A stretch of 7,596 bases of DNA. It comes from Bacillota bacterium. Its GTDB lineage: Bacteria > Bacillota > Clostridia > Tissierellales > Sedimentibacteraceae. The stretch covers positions 1 through 7,596 of the forward strand of contig JAEZGU010000231.1 in NCBI GenBank assembly GCA_023416855.1. The letters are read 5' to 3'. A program made the translations under genes and the position numbers. This document shows, one piece after another, positions 1-5,801 of this stretch. How positions within the stretch are numbered: position 1 is the stretch's first letter; each line of letters starts with the position of its first letter. The notes beneath the pieces are model-generated. The model saw only the letters and a program-made list of their open reading frames with translations. It did no database searches and was not told the DNA's origin.

Positions 1-2
1 GA

Positions 3-73
3 GGCGCTATAGCCAAGTGGTAAGGCATAGGTCTGCAACACCTTGATCTCCAGTTCAAATCTGGATGGCGCCT
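3..73 (+). tRNA. tRNA-Cys (anticodon GCA)
   Basis: The cloverleaf folds by eye. The seven-pair acceptor stem is 3-9 with 66-72 (one T-G wobble). The D stem is GCC/GGC, and the T stem TCCAG/CTGGA closes a TTCAAAT loop. The anticodon loop CTGCAAC carries GCA at 35-37, which reads UGU/UGC cysteine codons. The unpaired discriminator base is T73, a known identity element of cysteine tRNAs. The base of the anticodon stem (28 and 44) is a T-T mismatch, leaving four good pairs. No CCA is encoded: T73 is followed by a run of T, so the 3' end must be added enzymatically, unlike the next tRNA. Confidence 0.96.
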
Positions 74-88
74 TTTTTAAAAGCCTCT

Positions 89-165
89 GCACCGTTAGCT
101 CAGTTGGATAGAGTGTTCGGCTACGAACCGAAAGGTCGGGGGTTCGAATCCCTCACGGTGCACCA
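89..165 (+). tRNA. tRNA-Arg (anticodon ACG), CCA encoded
   Basis: The acceptor stem GCACCGT (89-95) pairs perfectly with ACGGTGC (155-161). A162 is the discriminator, and CCA is encoded at 163-165. The anticodon stem TTCGG/CCGAA holds the loop CTACGAA with ACG at 123-125. The T arm has five pairs around TTCGAAT. In bacteria A34 of this tRNA is normally deaminated to inosine by TadA, so that it reads CGU, CGC and CGA; that step is family knowledge, not visible here. Only 15 nt separate it from tRNA-Cys and no promoter is evident between them, so the two are probably cotranscribed and processed. Confidence 0.97.
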
Positions 166-168
166 AAT

Positions 169-193
169 ATGCTGCTTATGTAGCATTTTTTTT
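169..193 (+). terminator. Rho-independent terminator of the tRNA pair
   Basis: ATGCTGC (169-175) pairs with GTAGCAT (180-186), seven pairs including one G-T wobble, across the loop TTAT. A run of T (186-193) follows immediately. It begins four nucleotides after the encoded CCA of tRNA-Arg, where a terminator of the tRNA transcript is expected. Confidence 0.85.
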
Positions 194-194
194 A

Positions 195-222
195 TTGTAC
201 GATTTAATAATTATGGTATACT
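195..222 (+). promoter_or_regulatory. Sigma-A type promoter for the osmC-like gene
   Basis: A -35 box TTGTAC (195-200) is followed after 16 nt by a -10 box TATACT (217-222), which is preceded by TGG, an extended -10 signature. It lies just after the tRNA terminator and about 30 nt upstream of the first start codon. It probably serves the whole osmC-like / alkA-like / prmA / rsmE run. Confidence 0.7.
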
Positions 223-254
223 GTAAAAAGAAACTAAAATAAGGAGAGTATATT

Positions 255-674
255 ATGATTAAAACAAATATAGAAGCAAAATTAAAAGGCAAAATGGCTT
301 TTGAAATGGAGATTAACGGACATAAAGTTGTTACTGATGCTACGATTGAAAATGGTGGTAATGGATATGGACCCAGTCCAAAAGCATTGCTTTTAGCTGG
401 TTTGATTGGATGTTCAGGAATAGACATAATGTTAATAACAGAGAAAATGAGGCTGGATATTGAAGATGTAAATGTAGAAGTTGAGGCTGAAACAAGAGAC
501 GAAGATCCAAAGATTTATAATTACATAAAATTAGTATACAAGTTTAAAGGTAAGAATCTTCCATATGATAAAATTGAGAGAGCAGTTAAGTTATCAATGG
601 AAAAATATTGTGGAGTTGCAGCAATGCTCGAAAAGGTTGTACCTATAACTTATGAAATTCAAATAGAAGAATAA
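255..674 (+). CDS. OsmC family protein (peroxiredoxin-like)
   Basis: This 139-residue cytosolic protein has the size and landmarks of the OsmC/Ohr/YhfA fold. It has an N-terminal beta region, the segment GPSPKALLLAG (39-49), a central helix with Cys53 (IGCSGID), and a late helix with Cys119 (KYCGVAA). In the OsmC and Ohr branches the two cysteines reduce organic or fatty-acid hydroperoxides with dithiol help. In the YhfA-like branch, which this sequence resembles more, the true substrate is unclear, so I give no gene symbol. The ATG at 255 has an AAGGAGAG Shine-Dalgarno six nucleotides upstream and a promoter close by. It is the first gene of the probable unit and stops 21 nt before the alkA-like gene. 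Family assignment is firm; the substrate is not. Confidence 0.88.
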   Translation: MIKTNIEAKLKGKMAFEMEINGHKVVTDATIENGGNGYGPSPKALLLAGLIGCSGIDIMLITEKMRLDIEDVNVEVEAETRDEDPKIYNYIKLVYKFKGKNLPYDKIERAVKLSMEKYCGVAAMLEKVVPITYEIQIEE

Positions 675-680
675 TAGGAT

Positions 681-686
681 GGGGGA
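681..686 (+). promoter_or_regulatory. Atypical RBS supporting the TTG start of the alkA-like gene
   Basis: GGGGGA lies nine nucleotides before TTG 696-698. There is no ATG or GTG start in frame nearby: the upstream in-frame stop is TAG at 675-677 and the next in-frame Met is residue 89, well inside the conserved domain. TTG is therefore the best start. The purine run also belongs to the repeat-like motif described in the findings. Confidence 0.55.
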
Positions 687-695
687 CACATTTCA

Positions 696-1301
696 TTGAG
701 CATATTTAAATATGGAGATACAGAAATTAATTATTTAAAAAAGAAAGATAAAAAGTTAGCTGAAGCCATAGAAAAAATAGGAAAGATAGAACGAAAAGTC
801 TCACCTGATTTGTTTACAGCGCTCGTCAATAGTATTGTAAGCCAACAAATATCAAGCAAGGCGGCAGATACTGTATGGAATAGATTGTGTGAACTTTTGT
901 GTGAGATAAGTACTGAAAAAATTGTTAGTGCAGATATAGAAGAAATACAAAAATGTGGCATGAGCTTTAGAAAAGCATCCTACATAAAAAATATTGCTGA
1001 GAAAGTACATAATAAAGAATTTGATATTGAAGAATTATATCAATTGTCTGATGATGAAATTATTAAAAAATTATCGTCGCTAAATGGAATAGGAGTATGG
1101 ACAGCTGAAATGCTGATGATATTTTCTATGGAAAGACCGAATATAGTGAGCTGGGGTGATTTAGCAATTAGAAGAGGTATGTGCAATTTATATCATCACA
1201 AGGAGCTCACTAAAGAACAATTTGAACGATATAGAAAAAGATATTCTCCATATGGTTCTGTTGCTTCTTTATACCTGTGGGAATTGTCAGTGGAAAAATA
1301 G
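696..1301 (+). CDS. DNA-3-methyladenine glycosylase, AlkA-like HhH-GPD family
   Basis: This 201-residue enzyme belongs to the helix-hairpin-helix base-excision glycosylases, which cleave the N-glycosidic bond of alkylated purines such as 3-methyladenine and leave an abasic site. The segment FTALVNSIVSQQIS (40-53) is the typical AlkA/Mag helix. The helix-hairpin-helix LSSLNGIGVWTAEM spans 126-139, and WGDLAIRRG (153-161) carries the expected catalytic Asp155. No cysteine cluster for an iron-sulfur centre follows, which argues against EndoIII/MutY. The length matches the short Mag/AlkA forms that lack the extra N-terminal domain of E. coli AlkA. Translation begins at TTG, a weak start suggesting low output. 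It follows the osmC-like gene by 21 nt and precedes prmA by 44 nt. Repeat-like motifs flank it. Confidence 0.88.
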   Translation: MSIFKYGDTEINYLKKKDKKLAEAIEKIGKIERKVSPDLFTALVNSIVSQQISSKAADTVWNRLCELLCEISTEKIVSADIEEIQKCGMSFRKASYIKNIAEKVHNKEFDIEELYQLSDDEIIKKLSSLNGIGVWTAEMLMIFSMERPNIVSWGDLAIRRGMCNLYHHKELTKEQFERYRKRYSPYGSVASLYLWELSVEK

Positions 1302-1305
1302 TTAT

Positions 1306-1332
1306 ATGGCAAACGAAACGTCCCCTTGCCAT
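1306..1332. repeat. REP-like palindrome between the alkA-like gene and prmA
   Basis: ATGGCAA (1306-1312) is the exact reverse complement of TTGCCAT (1326-1332), giving a seven-pair stem around the 13-nt loop ACGAAACGTCCCC. No T-run follows, so it is not a standard terminator. The loop sequence, read on the - strand, resembles the motif at 681-698 before the alkA-like gene. Clostridial genomes carry dispersed palindromes with similar GGGGAC-type cores; linking this copy to them rests on recollection and needs a genome-wide count. Confidence 0.5.
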
Positions 1333-1335
1333 GGT

Positions 1336-1340
1336 GGAGG
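1336..1340 (+). promoter_or_regulatory. RBS that fixes the prmA start
   Basis: GGAGG sits five nucleotides before ATG 1346. The frame is open further upstream to an ATG at 1277 and another at 1331, but those would add residues encoded by the end of the alkA-like gene and the palindrome, and they lack comparable ribosome binding sites. Confidence 0.8.
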
Positions 1341-1345
1341 AAAAA

Positions 1346-2323
1346 ATGAACTGGACTGAAGTAATAATTTATACAACAACAAATGGAATAGAAATAATCA
1401 ACGGTGCATTGACTAAATTAGGAATCAATGATGCAGTTATTGAAGATGCAAGCGTGTTTGAAGACTTTTTGCAAAATGATACTTTAAATTGGGATTATTA
1501 TGATGAAGAGCTTGCTAATCTGAAAAACTGTGAAAGCTGTATTAAAGTTTATTTAGCAGATAACAATCAAGGTAGGCAGTTGTTTAGTGAAATAGAAAAA
1601 TTTATTGAAAACTTAAAAACAGAATATAGAGATTTGGATTTAGGTAGATTAGATATTGAAACTAACATACTGAATGATGAGGATTGGGCTAATAACTGGA
1701 AGCAATATTTTAAGCCGTTCACAGTTTCTGATAAAGTAGTAATTAAACCTACCTGGGAAGAGTTAAATGAAGATATTAATGATAAAATAATCCTTGAAAT
1801 CGATCCGGGTATGAGCTTTGGCACAGGACAGCATCATACTACTCGTCTTTGTATAGAGCAAATAATAAAGCATTTAAAAAAAGATATGAATGTTTTGGAT
1901 ATGGGTTGTGGAAGTGGCATTTTATCAATTGCAGCATTATTATTAGGCGCTAAAAATGCCGTTGGTATAGACATAGATGAAAATGCGGTTAAAATAGCAC
2001 AAGAAAATGCTGCTCTTAACAATATACATGAAGACAGATTTTTAGTATATTGTGGTGATGTAACTGAGGACGAGAGCTTACAAAATAAAATTGGTTATAA
2101 CAAATATGATATGATTGCAGTAAATATAATTGCTCAGATAATAATGGGTATGAGTTTTACGTTTCCTAAGTTCTTAAAAAAAGGTGGATTAATTATTGCC
2201 TCGGGAATTATTAAAAAATATATAGATGAAGTTGTTGCTGATTTTGAGAAATTAGGTTTTGAGATTATAGAAATCAATTATAGTGACGAATGGGTATCTA
2301 TAACCGCTAAATACAATGGATAA
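1346..2323 (+). CDS. prmA: Ribosomal protein L11 methyltransferase PrmA
   Basis: PrmA transfers methyl groups from S-adenosylmethionine to lysine side chains and the N-terminus of ribosomal protein L11. From ATG 1346 it has 325 residues, normal for the family, and begins MNWTEV like other Gram-positive PrmA proteins. The N-terminal L11-binding domain covers roughly 1-100. EDWANNWKQYFKPF (112-125) is a typical linker. IDPGMSFGTG (152-161) precedes the SAM-binding motif I VLDMGCGSGIL (183-193) and the acidic turn GIDID (207-211). AVNII (258-262) is the N-I-I catalytic-site strand. One small oddity is QHHTT at 162-166, where I expect H-P-T-T. The gene is followed after 15 nt by rsmE, its usual partner in Clostridia and Bacilli. 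Confidence 0.95.
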   Translation: MNWTEVIIYTTTNGIEIINGALTKLGINDAVIEDASVFEDFLQNDTLNWDYYDEELANLKNCESCIKVYLADNNQGRQLFSEIEKFIENLKTEYRDLDLGRLDIETNILNDEDWANNWKQYFKPFTVSDKVVIKPTWEELNEDINDKIILEIDPGMSFGTGQHHTTRLCIEQIIKHLKKDMNVLDMGCGSGILSIAALLLGAKNAVGIDIDENAVKIAQENAALNNIHEDRFLVYCGDVTEDESLQNKIGYNKYDMIAVNIIAQIIMGMSFTFPKFLKKGGLIIASGIIKKYIDEVVADFEKLGFEIIEINYSDEWVSITAKYNG

Positions 2324-2328
2324 GCATT

Positions 2329-2333
2329 GGAGG
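2329..2333 (+). promoter_or_regulatory. RBS that fixes the rsmE start
   Basis: GGAGG ends five nucleotides before ATG 2339. The in-frame TTG at 2327 overlaps this site and is not used as the start here, because the Shine-Dalgarno would then lie inside the coding sequence. Confidence 0.8.
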
Positions 2334-2338
2334 TAAGC

Positions 2339-3076
2339 ATGTTTAGATATTTTTGTGCTGATGATAATATATATGATGGTAAAGTGACTATTGCCGGTGG
2401 AGATTTTAAACATTTAAAAACAATTTTAAGAGCAAAAATTGGTGATGAAGTGTCAATAGTAACAGAGAGCAAAGAATTTGTCTCAGAAATTATTGAAATA
2501 CAAAATGAAGTAATTGTTTGTCAAATAGTTAAGCAACTTCAAGGAAACAATGAAACAACAATTAATATAACTTTATGTCAAGGTATACCTAAACAAACTA
2601 AGATGGAAACTATAATACAGCAAAACGTTGAATTAGGAGTTAAATCTTTTATCCCCTTAATAACTGAGAGAACTGTTGTAAAGTTAAATGACAAAGACAG
2701 AGAACAAAAAAAATTAGACAGATGGAGAAAAATTGCAAAAGAATCTTCTAAACAAAGTAAAAGAAATATCATACCCACTGTTGAAGATATTATGACCTTA
2801 AAAGAGCTTGTAGATAGACTTAAAAATGAAGATGCAATTGTATTAGTTCCTTATGAATTAGAGGATATTTCGACTTTGAAGGAAGTTCTTTCAGAGCCAA
2901 AACAAAACTATTATATAATAATAGGACCTGAAGGTGGATTTGATATAAAAGAAATAGAGTTACTTAAAACGATTGGTGCACACATTGTAACTTTAGGAAA
3001 AAGAATTTTAAGAACAGAAACAGCTGGGGTAGTCACTTCTACGGTAGTGTTATATGCTTGTAATGAAATGATATAA
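2339..3076 (+). CDS. rsmE: 16S rRNA (uracil-1498-N3)-methyltransferase RsmE
   Basis: RsmE methylates N3 of U1498 in 16S rRNA within the assembled 30S subunit, using S-adenosylmethionine. The 245-residue length is standard. The N-terminal PUA-like RNA-binding region includes HLKTILRAKIGDEV (25-38). The SPOUT catalytic domain carries KQTKMETIIQQNVELGV (85-101), ITERTVV (108-114) and RWRKIAKESSKQSKR (128-142). The trefoil-knot SAM site appears as IIIGPEGGF (193-201) and LGKRILRTETA (219-229). All expected motifs are present. It follows prmA by 15 nt and is probably the last gene of this transcript, since a hairpin with a T-run follows and the next gene has its own promoter candidate. Confidence 0.95.
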   Translation: MFRYFCADDNIYDGKVTIAGGDFKHLKTILRAKIGDEVSIVTESKEFVSEIIEIQNEVIVCQIVKQLQGNNETTINITLCQGIPKQTKMETIIQQNVELGVKSFIPLITERTVVKLNDKDREQKKLDRWRKIAKESSKQSKRNIIPTVEDIMTLKELVDRLKNEDAIVLVPYELEDISTLKEVLSEPKQNYYIIIGPEGGFDIKEIELLKTIGAHIVTLGKRILRTETAGVVTSTVVLYACNEMI

Positions 3077-3080
3077 ATTA

Positions 3081-3119
3081 GCAGCTTATTGAAGTTTAGG
3101 CTGCAAAAGGCAGTTTTTT
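3081..3119 (+). terminator. Probable terminator with two alternative hairpins after rsmE
   Basis: GCAGCTTA (3081-3088) can pair with TAGGCTGC (3097-3104), eight pairs with one wobble, but that stem is followed by AAAAGGCAG rather than T. Alternatively CTGC (3101-3104) pairs with GCAG (3110-3113), extendable by two G-T pairs and one A-T pair, directly before TTTTTT (3114-3119). The two stems share an arm and exclude each other. Termination after rsmE is the simplest reading; each stem alone is modest. Confidence 0.5.
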
Positions 3120-3183
3120 ATACTCTAATTTATAACATTAATAAAATTCGACATTTGTTTTTGTTTTTAAGGAAAAAAATAGG

Positions 3184-3212
3184 GAGACAAAATTAGAATT
3201 ATGTATTATAAT
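3184..3212 (+). promoter_or_regulatory. Candidate promoter of the symporter gene
   Basis: A perfect -10 box TATAAT (3207-3212) lies 17 nt after GAGACA (3184-3189), which matches four of six -35 bases. It is about 40 nt upstream of the symporter start. The rest of the 176-nt spacer holds the hairpins above and A/T-rich sequence with nothing else I can identify. Confidence 0.5.
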
Positions 3213-3252
3213 AGGATAAGGTTTTCATAAAATAAAGGAGGAATTAAATTCT

Positions 3253-4488
3253 ATGAAAAAAATGCAATTAACAACAAAGATTTTCATCGGATTGGCATTA
3301 GGTATTGTTTTAGGAATCATTCTTCAGCCAAACCCAGAAATCGCAAACAATTATATTAAACCATTTGGAACACTTTTCTTAAACCTTATTTAATTGGTAA
3401 TCGTACCATTAGTATTTTCATCATTAGTTGTAGGTGCTTGTAGCATGGACGATGTAAGAAAGCTTGGTAGAATCGGTGGAAAAACTGTAGCTTATTACAT
3501 GGTTACAACTGCTTTCGCAGTAACAATCGGTCTTATATTAGCAAATGTTTCAAATGTAGGTGGAGGATACACTATCCCTGCAGAAGCAACCTATGAAATA
3601 GCAGCAGCTCCAAACGTAATAGACACTTTACTAAATATTATACCTGCTAATCCACTAAAAGCACTTGTTGACGGTAACATGCTTCAAATTATTGCTTTCG
3701 CATTAATTATTGGTGCAGGTATTGTTGGTGTTGGTGAAAAAGGAAAGAATTTATATAACTTCTTTGATTCATTTGCTGAAGTTATGTATAAAATTATTGC
3801 TGTAATAATGGAATTCGCTCCTATAGGTGTATTTGCGTTAATAACACCTGTTGTTGCAGTTAATGGTCCATCTGTATTATTACCACTTTTAAAACTTATT
3901 GTAGTTGTATATATAGGATGTGCATTACATGCATTGTTAACATACTCTTTATCAGTTTGGGGATTAGCAAAAGTATCACCATTACAATTCTTTAAAGGAA
4001 TCGCACCAGCTATGGTATTTGCTTACACAACAGCAAGTAGTGCAGCTACCTTGCCAGTTAGCATGAAAAGATGTCAAGAGAATTTAGGTGTATCTAAATC
4101 AATTTGTAGCTTTACACTTCCTCTTGGTGCTACCATTAATATGGACGGAACTGCAATATATCAAGGTATTTGTGCATTCTTCATTGCCCAAATATATGGA
4201 CTTGAATTATCCATTGGAGCGCAGCTTACTATTATTTTAACAGCTACTTTAGCTTCTATAGGTACAGCAGGAGTTCCGGGAGCAGGTATGATAATGCTTG
4301 GTATGGTTCTTCATTCAGTTGGATTACCAATCGAAGGTATTGCAATAATTGCCGGTGTTGATAGAATTCTTGATATGATGAGAACAATGATAAACATCAC
4401 AGGTGATGCCGCATGTTCAGTAGTTGTTGCAGCAACAGAAGGTGAATTAGACAGAACAGTTTATGATAAAACTGCAAAAGCAAAATAA
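3253..4488 (+). pseudogene. Sodium:dicarboxylate/amino-acid symporter (DAACS family), interrupted by an in-frame stop
   Basis: Members import acidic amino acids or C4-dicarboxylates with Na+ or H+. The frame starts at ATG 3253, eleven nucleotides after AAGGAGG, and reads normally as TM1 and the start of TM2 (GTLFLNLI, 39-46). It then meets TAA at 3391-3393 (codon 47), where the family usually has Lys or Arg. It continues open for 364 more codons, about 410 in all, a normal length. Numbering through the stop, the serine-rich HP1 tip is TTASSAATLP (259-268), NMDGTA is 296-301, the HP2 glycine loop GVPGAG is 340-345, and DRILDMMRTMIN is 370-381. Arg377 matches the side-chain-carboxylate-binding arginine of GltPh, favouring glutamate/aspartate over neutral substrates. 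A product starting at TTG 3394 would lack TM1 and part of TM2 and has no Shine-Dalgarno. ATC, TTC and CTT codons are commoner than in neighbours. Family is certain; the broken status depends on one base. Confidence 0.85.
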
Positions 4489-4489
4489 A

Positions 4490-4518
4490 TTGAACTATTA
4501 AATAATAAATGATATAAT
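4490..4518 (+). promoter_or_regulatory. Strong sigma-A type promoter upstream of hemW
   Basis: TTGAAC (4490-4495) and TATAAT (4513-4518) are separated by 17 nt, the optimal spacing, with five of six and six of six consensus matches. The -35 box begins two nucleotides after the symporter stop codon. Transcription should start near 4525 and give a leader of about 50 nt before hemW. Confidence 0.75.
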
Positions 4519-4536
4519 GATTATGTCATGAAACTT

Positions 4537-4560
4537 AGGAGCTGAAAATCAGCTCCTTTA
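4537..4560 (+). terminator. Strong leader hairpin before hemW, possible attenuator or upstream terminator
   Basis: AGGAGCTGA (4537-4545) pairs perfectly with TCAGCTCCT (4549-4557) around a three-base AAA loop, and is followed by TTTATTATG. It could terminate symporter transcription. It also lies downstream of the promoter at 4490-4518, so transcripts from that promoter must pass through it. The T-tract is short and interrupted, so termination may be partial. Confidence 0.55.
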
Positions 4561-4574
4561 TTATGTGAGGTATT

Positions 4575-5711
4575 ATGAAAAAATTAGGCATATATGTACA
4601 TGTTCCTTTTTGCAGGCAAAAGTGTAATTATTGTGATTTCTACTCATTAAAATGGGATTGTGAAACTGAGAATAAATATATAGAATCAATATTAAATGAA
4701 ATAAATAGCTATAAGAGTATATTAGTAGAAAATTATAGAGTGGACACCGTTTTTTTTGGTGGAGGTACACCAACAATTATTAAGACTGATAATGTGGAAA
4801 GAATAATAGATGGTATAAATAATTTGTTCTCAATTTCTGAAAATTCCGAAATAACAATAGAAGCTAATCCAAATACGTTGACAGATGATAATTTAAAATC
4901 TTATAAAAAGATGGGCATAAACAGATTAAGCATAGGGATACAGTCATTAAACGATGAAATACTAAAAAAAATCGGTAGAATTCATAATAGTGAAGAAGCA
5001 TTGGAATCTATAGATAGAGCTAAAGAAAATGGAATTGAAAATATAAATGCAGATGTTATGTTCAATATACCAGGGCAAAATGTTAATAATATAGAATATA
5101 CGCTTAGTAAAATAATTGAAAGAAATGTAAATCATATATCCTTTTACTCATTGAAGTTAGAAAAAGGAACACCATTATATTTAATGGAGAAAAACAATAA
5201 AATCTCTATGCCTGAAGAAGATGATGAAAGAAATATGTATTATGCAGGTAGAAATATAATGGAAAATAATAATTTTATGCAGTATGAAATCTCTAATTTC
5301 GCGTTAAGGGGTTATGAGTGTAGACACAATTTGAAATACTGGAATCAAGAAGAATATATTGGATTTGGACCTTCAGCACATTCATTTTTAAACAATATAA
5401 GATACAGCAATCCATCAGATTTAGTACTATATTGCGACAATATGTGGACAAATAAAACAGAAAGAATAATTCAAGAAGAGCTAAATAAAGAGGAATTAAT
5501 GTTTGAATACATTATGCTTAGATTAAGGTTGACAGAAGGTATTTTTTTTAGTGAATTTAACAATAAATTTTGTAGTGATTTTATTGAAGTATATAAAAAA
5601 CAAATAGATTATTTAAATGACAATAAGTTAATTGCATTAAGCGAGAACAATATGAAGTTAACAAAAAAGGGTATGGATATATCTAATTTTGTAATAGAAC
5701 AATTTTCATAA
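4575..5711 (+). CDS. hemW: Radical SAM heme chaperone HemW (HemN-like)
   Basis: HemW binds heme and is thought to deliver it to respiratory enzymes; it was long annotated as oxygen-independent coproporphyrinogen III oxidase. The 378 residues are typical. The radical SAM cluster motif is C-x3-C-x2-C (Cys13, Cys17, Cys20) followed by Asp-Phe. HemN proper has a fourth cysteine at the Phe22 position, so its absence supports HemW. Other landmarks are FFGGGTPT (60-67), TIEANPNTL (94-102), RLSIGIQS (117-124), DVMFNIPGQ (160-168), the HemN-specific YEISNFA (237-243), and HNLKYW with YIGFGPSAHS (251-270). The ATG at 4575 follows TGAGG by four nucleotides. It lies upstream of hrcA as in many Clostridia, with its own promoter and no clear terminator before hrcA, so read-through into the heat-shock genes is likely. 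Confidence 0.94.
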   Translation: MKKLGIYVHVPFCRQKCNYCDFYSLKWDCETENKYIESILNEINSYKSILVENYRVDTVFFGGGTPTIIKTDNVERIIDGINNLFSISENSEITIEANPNTLTDDNLKSYKKMGINRLSIGIQSLNDEILKKIGRIHNSEEALESIDRAKENGIENINADVMFNIPGQNVNNIEYTLSKIIERNVNHISFYSLKLEKGTPLYLMEKNNKISMPEEDDERNMYYAGRNIMENNNFMQYEISNFALRGYECRHNLKYWNQEEYIGFGPSAHSFLNNIRYSNPSDLVLYCDNMWTNKTERIIQEELNKEELMFEYIMLRLRLTEGIFFSEFNNKFCSDFIEVYKKQIDYLNDNKLIALSENNMKLTKKGMDISNFVIEQFS

Positions 5712-5717
5712 ATACTA

Positions 5718-5746
5718 TTGACAAAACAACAGTTAAGTAGTATCTT
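5718..5746 (+). promoter_or_regulatory. Heat-shock operon promoter (hrcA)
   Basis: A perfect -35 box TTGACA (5718-5723) is followed after 17 nt by TATCTT (5741-5746), four of six matches to the -10 consensus. It begins seven nucleotides after the hemW stop. Initiation near 5753 would place CIRCE at the very start of the transcript, the standard arrangement for HrcA repression. Confidence 0.8.
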
Positions 5747-5758
5747 ATATTTATGGAT

Positions 5759-5785
5759 TTAGCACTCAATCAATGCGAGTGCTAA
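5759..5785. promoter_or_regulatory. CIRCE operator (HrcA binding site)
   Basis: TTAGCACTC (5759-5767), a nine-base spacer, and GAGTGCTAA (5777-5785) match the CIRCE consensus without mismatch. HrcA binds this inverted repeat as DNA and blocks transcription. The repressor gene starts 16 nt downstream, so the circuit is autoregulatory, with the GroE chaperonin known in Bacillus to assist HrcA folding. Confidence 0.98.
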
Positions 5786-5788
5786 CAA

Positions 5789-5793
5789 GGGAG
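5789..5793 (+). promoter_or_regulatory. RBS that fixes the hrcA start
   Basis: GGGAG ends eight nucleotides before ATG 5802. The in-frame GTG at 5793 overlaps this site and would add only three residues not typical of HrcA. Confidence 0.75.
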
Positions 5794-5801
5794 TGGATGA
5801 A

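Noticed and set aside
176..427. Reverse-strand reading frame opposite the osmC-like gene, and similar antisense frames elsewhere
   Set aside because: They lie opposite well-identified genes, lack ribosome binding sites and recognisable domains, and are expected by chance in A/T-rich coding DNA.
1277..1345. N-terminal extension of prmA to an ATG at 1277 or 1331
   Set aside because: The extension overlaps the end of the alkA-like gene and the palindrome, has no family similarity, and a clear GGAGG precedes ATG 1346, where the normal PrmA start MNWTEV begins.
3391..3393. Programmed recoding of the stop as selenocysteine or pyrrolysine
   Set aside because: The codon is TAA, not TGA or TAG, and the family position is normally basic, so neither known recoding system applies.
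3394..4488. Treating the symporter as an intact gene starting at TTG 3394
   Set aside because: It would lack TM1 and part of TM2, has no Shine-Dalgarno, and the missing part is encoded in frame just upstream with a proper ATG and AAGGAGG.
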